Part shown: in pieces, positions 1 to 9,323 of the stretch
Numbering within the stretch: the first letter of the stretch is position 1
How the letters are laid out: each line of letters begins with the position of its first letter
Assembly (NCBI RefSeq): GCF_002382885.1
Contig: NZ_NWVL01000017.1
Location: forward strand, 50,608-114,607
Direction: 5' to 3'
Origin: Streptomyces sp. WZ.A104
GTDB lineage: Bacteria; Actinomycetota; Actinomycetes; Streptomycetales; Streptomycetaceae
DNA length: 64,000 bases
Position numbers and translations under genes: made by a program
The notes under the pieces: model-generated
What the model was told of the DNA's origin: nothing
The model's database searches: none
Seen by the model: the letters and a program-made list of their open reading frames with translations, nothing else

Positions 1-96
1 TTTGTTCTGGCTGTGCCGTACGGCGTTCGTGTCGCCCGAGCCGACGCCGTGGTCGGGCTACCGGACGCAGCCCACACCCCGGGTTAACGTGCCCGC

Positions 97-963
97 ATGG
101 TGAACGAGTCCCCGGACGCCCGCCCCCGCCCCCGCCGCAGACTCCGCCCGACGCGCCGAGGAAGGGTGGTCCTCGTCCTCGGGGCCCTGCTCGTCGTGTC
201 GGCCGCCGTCCTGATCCCGCTGTCCCTCATCGGACCGGACAAGGGGAAGCAGCAGGAGACGCGGCGGCCGAGCACCCTGATGATCCCCGAGGGCCGTCGC
301 GCCTCCCAGGTGTACGAAGCCGTCGACCAGGCGCTCGACCTGAAGCCCGGCAGCACGAGGAAGGCCGCCGCGACGGTCGACCTGGCTCTCCCCGACCAGG
401 CCGAGGGCAACCCCGAGGGGTACCTCTTCCCGGCTACGTATCCACTCGACGCCACGACCACCCCCGCCGGGCTGCTGCGCTACATGGCGGACACCGCCCG
501 CAAGCACTTCGCGGCGGACCAGGTCACCGCCGGATCCCAGCGCAACAACGTCTCCGTCTACGACACGGTCACGATCGCCAGCATCGTCCAGGCCGAGGCC
601 GACACCGCATCCGACATGGGCAAGGTGGCCCGGGTCGTCTACAACCGGCTGCTCAAGGACATGCCCTTGCAGATGGACTCCACCCTCAACTACGCCCTGA
701 AGCGCTCCACGCTGGACACCAGCGCCGACGACACCCGCATCGACAGCCCGTACAACAGCTACGAGCGCAAGGGGTTGCCGCCGACGCCCATCGGCAACCC
801 GGGGGAGGAGGCCCTGAAGGCGGCCATCAGCCCCACCCCCGGCCCCTGGCTGTATTTCGTCACGGTCGGGCCCGGGGACACCCGGTTCACCGACAGCTAT
901 GACGAGCAGCTCAAGAACGTGGCGGAATTCAACGCCAACCGCCGGGCCGCCACGACGAGCTGA
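97..963 (+). CDS. mltG: MltG-like endolytic transglycosylase (YceG family)
   Basis: Cell-wall enzyme that cleaves nascent peptidoglycan strands at the outer face of the membrane. The 288-residue protein has a short basic N-terminus, one membrane segment at about residues 23-45, then the YceG domain. Family hallmarks are visible: EGYLFPATY at about 107-115, the catalytic-glutamate motif IASIVQAEA (Glu167), and a C-terminal GLPPTPIGNPG motif. It is shorter than the large housekeeping MltG of Streptomyces, so it may be a second copy. It is convergent with the next gene, and a 7-bp stem (960-966/973-979) lies across the junction. The ATG at 97 is the natural start because the membrane anchor follows directly. 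Family assignment is firm; the physiological role is inferred. Confidence 0.88.
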   Translation: MVNESPDARPRPRRRLRPTRRGRVVLVLGALLVVSAAVLIPLSLIGPDKGKQQETRRPSTLMIPEGRRASQVYEAVDQALDLKPGSTRKAAATVDLALPDQAEGNPEGYLFPATYPLDATTTPAGLLRYMADTARKHFAADQVTAGSQRNNVSVYDTVTIASIVQAEADTASDMGKVARVVYNRLLKDMPLQMDSTLNYALKRSTLDTSADDTRIDSPYNSYERKGLPPTPIGNPGEEALKAAISPTPGPWLYFVTVGPGDTRFTDSYDEQLKNVAEFNANRRAATTS

Positions 964-975
964 CGGCGGCGACCG

Positions 976-2088
976 TCAGGGAGCCACCGCCCCGGCCCTC
1001 TCCGCATTCCGCCGGTGGCCGGCCTCCTCCAGCAGCCGCATGACCGACCGGACGGCGATGCGCCCCGCGCGATTGGCGCCGATGGTGCTGGCGGACGGCC
1101 CGTACCCGACCAGGTGGACGCGCCGGTCGCGTACCGCACGGGTGTCCTCGGCCCGGATGCCACCGCCCGGCTCGCGCAGCCGCAGCGGCGCCAGATGGTC
1201 GACTGCGGGCCGGAACCCGGTGGCCCACAGGATCACGTCCGCCTCGACGCTCCGGCCGTCGTCCCACTCCGCCCCGGACTGGGTGATCCGGTCGAACATC
1301 GGCAGCCGGTCCAGCACCCCCTGCTCACGGGCGCGCCGTACCGCGTCGGTGACGGGGAGCCCGGTCACGCTCACGACACTGCGCGGCGGCAGCCCGTTGC
1401 GTACCCGCTCCTCCACCATCGCCACGGCCGACCGCCCCCACTCCTCGGTGAACGGCCCCTCGCGGAAGACCGGTTCGCTGCGGGTCACCCAGAAGGTGGC
1501 GGCCGCGTGCCCGGCGATCTCCATCAGATGCTGCGTACCGGACGCGCCGCCCCCGACCACCAGGACCCGCTGCCCCGCGAACTCCTCCGGCCCCGGATAG
1601 TTCACCGTGTGCAACTGCCGCCCCCGGAAGGTCTCCTGGCCCGGGTAGCGCGGCCAGAACGGACGGTCCCAGGTGCCGGTCGCGTTGATCAGGGCCCGCG
1701 GCGCGTACGTCCCCTCGGACGTCTCCACGAGCAACCGCCCGCCGGGCCCTTCCCGTACGGCGCTCACCTCGACCGGCCGGTGCACCCGCAGGCCGAAGCG
1801 CTCCTCGTACGCGGCGAAGTACGCGCCGATCACCTCCGACGAGGGCCGGTCGGGGTCCGCGCCGGTCAGTTCCATGCCCGGCAGCGCGTGCATCCCATGG
1901 ACCTTGCCGTACGTCAGTGAGGGCCAGCGGAACTGCCATGCGCCGCCCGGCCGGGGCGCGTGGTCCAGCACGACGAAGCCGTCGTCCGGCTCCAGCCCGG
2001 CACGGCGCAGATGGAAGGCGGCGGACAGCCCCGCCTGACCCGCGCCGATCACGACCACGTCCAGCTCGCGCACCCCATAATTGTTCAC
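976..2088 (-). CDS. FAD-dependent NAD(P)-binding oxidoreductase (flavin monooxygenase-like)
   Basis: A 370-residue flavoprotein of the CzcO/YpdA-like class. An N-terminal FAD-binding Rossmann motif GAGQAG lies at residues 15-20, and a second dinucleotide motif GGGASG in the middle (about 178-184) suits NADPH. The sequence between them (ATGTWDRPFWPRYPG) is typical of bacterial flavin-containing monooxygenases. The substrate cannot be told from sequence. The start is GTG at 2088; a second GTG five codons in is possible. It lies just downstream of the decayed sulfonate locus on the same strand, so it could once have belonged to that operon, but this is only positional. Confidence 0.82.
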   Translation of the reverse strand: MNNYGVRELDVVVIGAGQAGLSAAFHLRRAGLEPDDGFVVLDHAPRPGGAWQFRWPSLTYGKVHGMHALPGMELTGADPDRPSSEVIGAYFAAYEERFGLRVHRPVEVSAVREGPGGRLLVETSEGTYAPRALINATGTWDRPFWPRYPGQETFRGRQLHTVNYPGPEEFAGQRVLVVGGGASGTQHLMEIAGHAAATFWVTRSEPVFREGPFTEEWGRSAVAMVEERVRNGLPPRSVVSVTGLPVTDAVRRAREQGVLDRLPMFDRITQSGAEWDDGRSVEADVILWATGFRPAVDHLAPLRLREPGGGIRAEDTRAVRDRRVHLVGYGPSASTIGANRAGRIAVRSVMRLLEEAGHRRNAERAGAVAP

Positions 2089-2129
2089 GCTTCTACTAAC
2101 TCGCCGGGTGCCCGGGATCTTCCCGAGCG

Positions 2130-3045
2130 CCCGACCAGCACCCTCGCGAGGCCCGCCGCCCCCGCATCGCCGCGGAACTCAACGCCCTCCGGCGACCAGC
2201 AGCGCCGCCCTGCCCGGAACCGCCTCTCGGCGTCGCCACTGGCCCCGCCGAGCAGTGGCGACGCGGGAACGGTCGACAGCAGCCACCTTCGCGCCGGCTC
2301 GGGCGTGCCGGTCGGTGGTGGCCCACACCATGTCGCGCGAGGAGCCCCGCGAAACGGTGTGCGGCCGCACACCTCTGCTCCTCGGCCAGTCCGCGAATCC
2401 ATGCGATCGTCTTCTTCGCGGCGGCGGGCGGCTCGCGACAGGTCGGATGGACATCCGCGTGCGCGGCGGTCACCGGCCCCGCGGCCGCCGAAGAACCGCC
2501 GAAGAAGATCTCCGGCAGCGGATCCGGCGGCAGTGTGGTCAGCCCGCCCTCCACCCGGTGGTGCTCGCCGTCGAAGTCGTACGGCTGCCCGCTCCACGCG
2601 CCCCGCACCACCGACAGGAACTCCGTGGTGCGCGCGCAACGCCGGTCGTGGTCGAGACGGCCCCCGAACCGCCGCTGCTCGGTCGAGCCGCCCCGGTCAC
2701 CACGTTGAGCAGCAGCCGCCCCCGGGTGATCCGCCGATAGGTGGCGGCCATCTGTGTGTGTGGGGGGCACGGGTGAGATGGCCCCGGGCCGGAAGGCCAC
2801 CAGGAACTTCAGCCGCTCGGTGTGCTGCGCGAGCGCCACCGTGGTCGGCCAGGCGTCCTCGCACCAGGTGCCGGCGGGCGTCAACACGGCCGCGAGGCCC
2901 AGCTGTTCGGCGGCCTCGGCGATCTGGTCCAGATAGTCGATGTCCGGGGCACGCACTCCGCTCACCGGGGTGAGCCGGTCGCGCTTGAGGCCGCCGTCGG
3001 TGTAGGCGGGCCGGTCGACGAGGGTACGGCCATCGCCCGCTCCGC
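2130..3045 (-). pseudogene. decayed FMN-dependent alkanesulfonate monooxygenase (SsuD-like)
   Basis: Fragments of one LLM-class monooxygenase appear in different minus-strand frames. DIDYLDQIAEAAEQLG and GTWCEDAWPTTVALAQHTER, followed by the FLVAFRPG motif, lie in one frame (2790-2965). MAATYRRITRGRLLLNVVTG is in another (about 2690-2751). Then DFDGEHHRVEGG and EIFFGGSS return in the first (about 2500-2600). SsuD releases sulfite from alkanesulfonates with reduced FMN. At least two frameshifts and a degraded C-terminal third mean no full-length enzyme can be made. The upstream neighbour is an SsuA-like remnant, so this is what is left of an ssu operon. Confidence 0.75.
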
Positions 3046-3566
3046 CGGGTGCTCGAAGACCCGCTTCTGGGCCCGCTCCAGCCGGACGAGCAGGTCACCG
3101 ATGGCCCGCGCCCTCTTGCGGTCCTTGAGCGATGCGGGCGAAGTGGCCCGGAAGCCGAGCCCGTTGACGACACCCTCGCCGGTCGTCAGCACCCCGGGCG
3201 TCCGCCGTACCCAGGATCCGCGAGGTGTACGGGTCCCAGATCGCCCAGGCGTCGACCTTGCACCGGCTGCACGCGGCGAGCGCGGCGGCGGGCTGGAGGT
3301 GGTTCAGCTTTACGTCCTGGATCCCGATCCCCGCCTGTCGAGCGAGGCGACCGGCTGGAAGCGGGCCGAACTGCCCTGCGCGACGGCGAGGGACCTGCCC
3401 TTGTCCCGGGGGCGGTGTGCCGCACCCAACGGGGCACGGACCGCAGCCACGCCCGGCGTTCGGATGCCGGGGCGATGGGCTCCAGACCGGGTGGCGCAGG
3501 GCTTTCGGGTGCTGGGGCCTTGTCCGGAGCGGCGGACAGGTCGGATGGTGCGTGACTGACGGCCAT
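3045..3566 (-). pseudogene. decayed sulfonate ABC transporter genes (SsuA-like, with a possible SsuC stub)
   Basis: Reading leftwards from ATG 3566 there is a short N-terminal stub (MAVSHAPSDLS, then LEPIAPASERRAWLR) that resembles the start of a sulfonate permease; this is the weakest part. It runs without a proper junction into pieces of a periplasmic sulfonate-binding protein: SLAVAQGSSARFQPVASL, AGIGIQDVKLNHLQPAAALAA, VDAWAIWDPYTSRILG and VVNGLGFRATSPASLKDR. These lie in three frames. The SsuA identity rests on the VDAWAIWDPYTS block. Missing permease core and broken frames show deletion followed by drift. Confidence 0.62.
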
Positions 3567-3991
3567 GGAGGCTTCAAGGGAGGGCCTACGGAGGCGGCGA
3601 TCGAGGACGGTGACACGGCTCGGTGCCCGTCCGCGCCTCACGGCGACCGCTGCCCATTGGCCCGGAGGTCCGGGCAGCAGGAGCCCGCCGAACCGAACGG
3701 ATCGGGAGACCGGCAGGAAGAAGCAGCCCACAACGGCGCGCAAGGCGGAAGGCACGGCCGCGGAGGCGAAGCGGGCGGCAAGACCCGGTCAGAGAATGCG
3801 CGAAGGGCGCTGAGAGAACGTCAGCAGCCGCGGCAGCGCGTGGCGGATGCCTCCGGCGGCAGGTCGATGTGACCGCGCGAGGCGAGCGAGCCGATCGGAA
3901 CATGGCGCTGAACGCAGCCATCGGTTGGGACACGGAATGGTGTCTCGGAGCGTGGACGCGTCATCTCACTCGGGGGAGAGAAGATGGAGGC
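3567..3991. other. intergenic stretch without recognisable gene
   Basis: About 425 bases between the divergent ssu remnant and the yjbQ gene. Long reading frames here are GC artefacts with no family features. It presumably held the two divergent promoters. No clear operator, RNA gene or repeat was seen. Confidence 0.4.
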
Positions 3992-4414
3992 ATGTCCGAT
4001 TCCTTCACCACCACCGTCCTGAACATCACCACGGGTACGGCCGAGACCGTCACGGACCTGACCCGGGACTGCGAGGCCTTTCTCACCCGTTCGTCAGCCG
4101 GTCGGGACGGCCTGCTGAACATCTTCGTCCCCCACGCCACCGCGGGCATCGCAGTCATGGAGACCGGTGCGGGCAGCGACGACGACCTCCTGTCCGCCCT
4201 CCACCACCTGCTCCCGGCGGATGACCGCTGGCAACACCGCCACGGCAGCCCGGGCCACGGCCGAGATCACGTACTCCCCGCCCTCGTCCCGCCCCACGCC
4301 ACCCTGCCGGTGATCGGGGGGCGGCTGGAGTTGGGGACGTGGCAGTCGGTGTGCCTGGTGGACACGAACAAGGACAATGCCGACCGTCAAGTGCGGTTGA
4401 GCTTCCTGGGCTGA
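3992..4414 (+). CDS. YjbQ family protein (UPF0047)
   Basis: A 140-residue single-domain protein of the YjbQ/UPF0047 family, small trimeric beta proteins with a metal-like site; some members show weak thiamine-phosphate synthase activity, but the biological role is unsettled. Visible family blocks are HATAGIAVMETGAGSDDD, then HRHGSPGHGRDHVLPALV and the terminal LGTWQSVCLVDTNKDN. The ATG at 3992 was chosen over upstream in-frame codons because the family begins right there and a GGGGGAG sequence lies about 11 bases before it. Its last 20 codons have a diverged copy at 60755-60817. Confidence 0.85.
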   Translation: MSDSFTTTVLNITTGTAETVTDLTRDCEAFLTRSSAGRDGLLNIFVPHATAGIAVMETGAGSDDDLLSALHHLLPADDRWQHRHGSPGHGRDHVLPALVPPHATLPVIGGRLELGTWQSVCLVDTNKDNADRQVRLSFLG

Positions 4415-4519
4415 TCAAGCCGATCAAGATCGTCCTGGGCGTGGCCGCCGATTCGCCGTACGCTCCGGCGAATCGGGAGAAGGACGCGCGGTACCACCAT
4501 TGCGTTCCTGCGGGCGGTG

Positions 4520-5360
4520 GAGGTGAACGTCTCCCACGGCCTTCCGCTGTCCCTGGCGGACCGGCGATCGCGCGGGCGGCCTCGGATGCCAAAGCGGTCG
4601 CGGCGATCCGCCGCCGCGCGGCCGACGTCGTGCCCCAGCTCGCCGCGCGCACCGGCAGGGACGGCCTCGAAAGTGCGGCCCCTCTTCGTCAACACATGGA
4701 GCACAACGGCCTCTGCCCGGGCGACATCCAGAACGCGGACGACCTGCTGCGGACTCTGCCGAAGGCGAAGGCGGACTACCGGCGCGACTTCCCCGCGGGG
4801 GCGCTGGCCCCGGGGCGCACCCTCAACTCGCCTCACGTCATGCGGTTCCAGAGCTCCGGGACGTCGGGCGACCGTCTCAACAGCGCCCAGCTCTCGTACG
4901 ACCCGGCGCGTCGGCGGGCGACGGCCCTCGCGGTCAACCGTCGCTTCGACGGTCTCTGGTGTCCCGGCAGCAGACCCAAGGCAGGCCGGTTCGCCCACCG
5001 AGCCGCTCGGACGTGGAATGTGCGACAGGACTCTCGACCCTTGAGGACCGGATGCTCCCGGACAGAACCGTGGTGCTGTCCGTGGCCCACGACCTGACGC
5101 CACGCCCGAATGGCAGCTCGTCGAAGCCCTCCACGAGCTGGAGATCCGCCAACCCGACCTGCTGCTGGTCGACTCCGCACACTTCGCCTTCCTGGTCAGG
5201 TGGGGGCGGCGGATCACCTCGCCGCGCACCCTGCACTTGGTGAGCGGCTACATCCTCATGACGCGTGTGGCCCGTCGAGAGATCGACGCGTTCTCGGGCG
5301 GGACATGCCGGGCGTCGCCGAAGCCCCGGCCGAGTCGAGCGAGGTGGCGAGGTAGCCGCG
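4520..5360 (+). pseudogene. decayed adenylate-forming enzyme (LuxE / phenylacetate-CoA ligase-like)
   Basis: One frame carries LRTLPKAKADYRRDFPAGAL followed by the AMP-binding signature MRFQSSGTSGDRLNS (about 4830-4880), typical of acyl-protein synthetase (LuxE) and phenylacetate-CoA-ligase-like proteins. The match moves to another frame at about 5000-5090 (GLSTLEDRMLPDRTVVLSVAHD), and again at about 5225-5305 (LHLVSGYILMTRVARREID). The three segments are in the right order but not in one frame, so the gene is broken by at least two frameshifts. The natural substrate is unknown. Confidence 0.6.
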
Positions 5361-5718
5361 GACGCGGGACCGTCAGGCGTGGTTGAGCCTTCTGCCGCCG
5401 GGAGCTTCGCGTACGTGTTCGCCCGCCCTCGATCGATCTGTCCAGCCGCACGTCGCACGTCTGAACGCGCGGGGACGGGGGTGTTCTCGGCACAGACCCG
5501 TCCGCCGGAGCTTCCGCGATGTCTGGAGCAGGCGAACCGCGCGAAGGGTCCGAGCGGACGGGGCACCCTGTAGCACCTCGGCGCCGGGACGAGGAGCGGC
5601 GGTCGCTCTCTTCGGCCTTGGGCCGCCGCGCCGGTTCTGGGGGAAGGAGTCTTCCGCCGACCGGGCCGGGTGCTGCCACCAGTCGCTCATCTGGGCCCAC
5701 GGCCATCGTTGGTGACGC
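5361..5718. other. intergenic stretch without recognisable gene
   Basis: Between the adenylating-enzyme remnant and the sugar permease. I see no conserved protein, RNA or repeat. It may contain the transcription stop of the minus-strand ABC operon, but no convincing hairpin was identified. Confidence 0.35.
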
Positions 5719-6696
5719 TCAGGCCTGCCGACGGACGATCAGACGCTGGAGCACGATGAAGGCGAGCAGGAGAGCGCCGATGACGATCTTCGTCCACCAG
5801 GAACTGAGGGTGCCCTCGAAGGAGATCAACGACTGTACGGTGCCGAGGACCAGCACCCCCACCACTGAACCCACCAGGTATCCGGTCCCGCCTGCCAGGA
5901 GGGTTCCTCCGATGACGACAGCGGCGATGACGTCGAGTTCCATGCCGACGGCGTGCAGGCCATAGCCGGAGAGCATGTAGAGGCTGAAGAGCAGGCCGCC
6001 CAGCGCGGCGCAGAAGCCGCTCACCACATAGACGCCGACCTTGGCCCGGCTGGTGGCCAGGCCCATCAGGCGGGCCGAGGACTCACTGCCGCCCACCGCG
6101 TACACGGTCCGGCCGAAGCGCGTCAGGTGCAGGACGTACAGGGCGGCCAGGACCACGGCCAGAGCGATCACGACGCTGTAGGTCAGGGTGATGCCACCCG
6201 GCAACGTGATGGCCCCGCCCGCGAACTCGCGGAAGGAGGGTTCGGTGATGGAGACCGATTCGACACTGATGAGGAAGCACAGCCCGCGGGCCAGGAACAT
6301 GCCTGCAAGCGTGACGATGAAGGGCTGGACTTCGAAGTGGTGGATGACCAGGCCCATGAGCAGGCCCAGAGTGGCGCCCGATCCGAGGACAGTGATGATC
6401 GAGAGCAGCGGAGGCCAGCCCGCGTTGAGGGTGGCCGCGGCGATCATGGTCGAGAGGGCGGCGACCGCGCCGACCGAGAGATCGATGCCGCCGGTCAGGA
6501 TGACGAAGGTCATGCCCACCGCGAGGACGATGAGGAAGGAGTTGTCGACGAACAGGTTCGCGACCACCTGCCCCGACGCGAAGTTCTCGTAGCGGACCGA
6601 CCCGGCCCCGAAGGTGACCGTGAACACCGCGAAGGTGGCGACCACGGGCAGGAAACGCTGGGGAAAGCGTGCGGAGGAAAGAGCCAAGGCGCTCAT
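5719..6696 (-). CDS. yjfF: sugar ABC transporter permease, YjfF type
   Basis: A 325-residue inner-membrane permease of the BPD_transp_2 (ribose/galactofuranose) family, with about nine hydrophobic segments. Family motifs include GMTFVILTGGIDLSVGAVAALS near residue 55-75, [16 protein letters not shown] in the middle, and AAVVIGGTLLAGGTGYLVGS plus FEGTLSSWWTKI near the C-terminus; the last is characteristic of YjfF. Its ATG (6694-6696) overlaps the stop of the preceding permease gene in an ATGA junction, so the two are translationally coupled. With the other three genes it forms a YtfQ-R-T-YjfF importer with two different permeases. The likely substrate is a furanose-form pentose or hexose. Confidence 0.88.
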   Translation of the reverse strand: MSALALSSARFPQRFLPVVATFAVFTVTFGAGSVRYENFASGQVVANLFVDNSFLIVLAVGMTFVILTGGIDLSVGAVAALSTMIAAATLNAGWPPLLSIITVLGSGATLGLLMGLVIHHFEVQPFIVTLAGMFLARGLCFLISVESVSITEPSFREFAGGAITLPGGITLTYSVVIALAVVLAALYVLHLTRFGRTVYAVGGSESSARLMGLATSRAKVGVYVVSGFCAALGGLLFSLYMLSGYGLHAVGMELDVIAAVVIGGTLLAGGTGYLVGSVVGVLVLGTVQSLISFEGTLSSWWTKIVIGALLLAFIVLQRLIVRRQA

Positions 6697-7700
6697 CCGG
6701 CGGCCACCTCCTGGGAGCGGGGCGTAGGAGCTGCGGTCTTGCGGCGGGCGCGGAGCGTCTTCGTCGTGCGGGGAGACTGGAGCAGGCAGACGGCGATCAC
6801 CACGACGGCCTTGAAGACCAGAGTGACGTTGGTCGGGACGCCGATGGTGTAGACGGTGGTGGTCAGCGTCTGGATCACCAGCGCGCCCACCATGGTCCCG
6901 GCGAGGGAGTACCGGCCCCCGGCCAGCGAGGTGCCTCCGATGACGACAGCGAGGATGGCGTCCATCTCGATCCACAGACCGGCGCTGTTGGCGTCGGCGG
7001 CGTTCACGTTGGAACTGATCATCAGGCCCGCGACACCCGCGCACAGGCCGGCGAAGACGTAGACCGTCCAGATGATCGTGCGTGAGCGTACGCCCGCGAG
7101 CTCGCCTGCCGTGGGATTGATCCCCACGGCTTCGATAAGCATGCCCAAAGCGGTTCGGCGGGTGATGAGGGCGACTGCCGTCAGGACGGCGAGGCTGATC
7201 AGGATCGCGATCGGCAGGATGAGGAAGCCTGAGCCGATCTGCCGGTACAGCGGATCCTTGACGGTGATGATCTGGCCCTCGGTGAGCAGCATGGCGCCAC
7301 CACGACCCGCCGTCATCAGAACCAGGGTGGCGATGATCGGCTGGATTCCGAGGACGGAGACCAGGAAGCCGTTCCACAGCCCGAGCAGGATGCACACGCT
7401 CAGAGCCAGCAGGACCGCGGTCGCCGCGTCCCCGCCGCCGGATATGTAGGTGCAGGCGATCGCGCCGGCGATGGCGGCGACGGCTCCCACGGACAGATCG
7501 ATGCCGCGGGTGGCGATGACCAGGGTCATGCCGACGGCGATCAGGAGCGTCGGGGCTCCGTTGCGCAGGATGTCGACGATGCTGCCGAAGAGGTGCCCGT
7601 CCTGGATCCGGAGTTCCACGAAGGAGGGCTCGAAGGCGACGTTGAGGACGATCAGCGCGGCGAGGGCGACGAGCGGCCACAGCAGCCGCGAGCGCGTCAT
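6693..7700 (-). CDS. ytfT: sugar ABC transporter permease, YtfT type
   Basis: A 335-residue membrane permease, the first of two in this importer. It has multiple hydrophobic helices and the family signatures IAVGMTLVIATRGIDLSVGAV (about residues 53-73), IQPIIATLVLMTAGRGGA, and AVVIGGTSLAGGRYSLAGT in the C-terminal third. The GIDLSVGA loop is the conserved coupling region that contacts the ATPase. Its start (ATG 7698-7700) overlaps the ATPase stop in an ATGA junction and its stop overlaps the YjfF start, so the order ATPase-permease-permease is one transcript. Substrate is inferred from family and the neighbouring arabinose genes. Confidence 0.88.
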   Translation of the reverse strand: MTRSRLLWPLVALAALIVLNVAFEPSFVELRIQDGHLFGSIVDILRNGAPTLLIAVGMTLVIATRGIDLSVGAVAAIAGAIACTYISGGGDAATAVLLALSVCILLGLWNGFLVSVLGIQPIIATLVLMTAGRGGAMLLTEGQIITVKDPLYRQIGSGFLILPIAILISLAVLTAVALITRRTALGMLIEAVGINPTAGELAGVRSRTIIWTVYVFAGLCAGVAGLMISSNVNAADANSAGLWIEMDAILAVVIGGTSLAGGRYSLAGTMVGALVIQTLTTTVYTIGVPTNVTLVFKAVVVIAVCLLQSPRTTKTLRARRKTAAPTPRSQEVAAG

Positions 7701-9247
7701 GAGGCCACCGCCGCGGTGTCGTTGTCGCCCGGAGCGGCGATAACGGACATGATCTTGTCGACCGAGACGTCCTGCCCGGTCAGTTCGGCCACTTTGTGGC
7801 GATCGCGCAGGACGACGACCCGGTCGGACACGCGTACCACTTCCTCCAGTTCGGCGGAGATGAACAGCACCGCCATTCCCTCCGCCGCGAGATCGGCCAC
7901 GACCTTCTGGATGTGCGCCTTGGCGCCGACGTCGATGCCCCGGGTGGGTTCGTCGAGGATGAGCAGCCGGGGCCGGGTGACCAGCCAGCGTGCGAGCAGC
8001 ACCTTCTGCTGGTTTCCGCCGGAAAGGGTGCTCATGATGGCGCCGGGGTCGGCAGGGCGGATGTCCAGCTTCGCTATGTAGTCCTTCACCAGGGCGTCGG
8101 AGGTGCGGCGCGGGATGGGGCGTGCCCACCCCCGGGCGGCCTGCAGGGCGAGCACGAGGTTGTCGCGGACACTGAGATCGGCGAAGACTCCCTCGGCCTT
8201 GCGGTCTTCGGAGCAGAAAGCCACGCCCTGGGCGATCATCGCCCGGGGGTCGCGGGGGCGGCGTTCACTGCCGTTGATCGTGAGAGTTCCGGTATGCGCG
8301 CGGTCCGCGCCGAAGAGCACACGAGCCAGTTCCGTGCGGCCCGAGCCGAGCAGACCGGCCAGACCGACGACCTCCCCGGCATGGATCTCCAGGTCGACGG
8401 GTGCGATCGCTCCGGTGCGGCCCAGGGCGACGGCGCTGAGCAGCGGCGCGGTACCGGGAGCCCGAGCCTCCGAGCGTCGTTGCACCTCCTCCAGCACTCC
8501 CAGTTCGCGCCCGAGCATCGCTGCGACGAGTTCGATGTGGTTCATCTCGGAAGGCAGGTATTCGCCGACGAGTGAGCCGTTTCGCAGGACGGTCATGCGG
8601 TCGGCGATCTCATAGACCTGGTCGAGGAAGTGGGAGACGAACAGGACGGCGACTCCGTCGTCGCGCAGCACGCGCACGATGCGGAAGAGCTCGGCGACCT
8701 CGTCGGCGTCAAGGCTGGAGGTGGGCTCGTCCAGAACCAGGACGCGTGCGTCCACGACGAGTGCCCTCGCGATCGCCACGAGTTGCTGCACAGCGATCGG
8801 GTGGGAGCTCAGAAGAGAGGCGGGGTCGATGGACAGGCCGACGCGGGTGAGCAGTTCCCTCGCCCGCGCACGCATGGTCCGTCCGTCGATGTGTCCCAGT
8901 CGGCGTGGCTCGCGGCCCAGCAGGATGTTCTCCGCCACCGAGAGGTTGGGCAGGAGATTGACCTCCTGGTAAACGGTGCTGATCCCGGCTTCCTGAGCTT
9001 GACCGGGCGTGTTGAAGGCGACCGGTTCGCCATGCAGGTGTATGACGCCTGCTGTCGGAGGGTGTACGCCGGTGAGTGCCTTGATGAGGGTGGACTTGCC
9101 TGCCCCGTTCTCGCCCATCAGAGCGTGTACTTCACCGGGGAGCAGGCGGAAGTCGACGCCCGAGAGAGCCTTGACGCCGGGGAACTCGACGCTGATGTCG
9201 CGCATCTCGACCACCGGGGCGCCGGTGAAGGCTGAGGAATCGGTCAT
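7697..9247 (-). CDS. ytfR: sugar ABC transporter ATP-binding protein (YtfR/MglA type)
   Basis: A 516-residue protein with two fused ATPase domains, as in MglA/RbsA/YtfR. Domain one has Walker A GENGAGKS (about residues 40-47) and Walker B VLVLDEPTSSLD. Domain two has the usual degenerate Walker A LLGSGRTEL, then the signature LSGGNQQKV and [16 protein letters not shown]. It powers uptake by the two permeases encoded downstream. ATG 9247 is taken as the start because the domain begins about 12 codons later; the long upstream open frame is a shadow of the binding-protein gene. The gap to the binding-protein gene is 76 bp. Confidence 0.9.
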   Translation of the reverse strand: MTDSSAFTGAPVVEMRDISVEFPGVKALSGVDFRLLPGEVHALMGENGAGKSTLIKALTGVHPPTAGVIHLHGEPVAFNTPGQAQEAGISTVYQEVNLLPNLSVAENILLGREPRRLGHIDGRTMRARARELLTRVGLSIDPASLLSSHPIAVQQLVAIARALVVDARVLVLDEPTSSLDADEVAELFRIVRVLRDDGVAVLFVSHFLDQVYEIADRMTVLRNGSLVGEYLPSEMNHIELVAAMLGRELGVLEEVQRRSEARAPGTAPLLSAVALGRTGAIAPVDLEIHAGEVVGLAGLLGSGRTELARVLFGADRAHTGTLTINGSERRPRDPRAMIAQGVAFCSEDRKAEGVFADLSVRDNLVLALQAARGWARPIPRRTSDALVKDYIAKLDIRPADPGAIMSTLSGGNQQKVLLARWLVTRPRLLILDEPTRGIDVGAKAHIQKVVADLAAEGMAVLFISAELEEVVRVSDRVVVLRDRHKVAELTGQDVSVDKIMSVIAAPGDNDTAAVAS

Positions 9248-9323
9248 GACCCATGCTTTCGTCGTGGGTACGGTCCCTGCCACCGCCACGAGGTGCGCGA
9301 AGGCAGGAACCGGCGCTCCTGGA

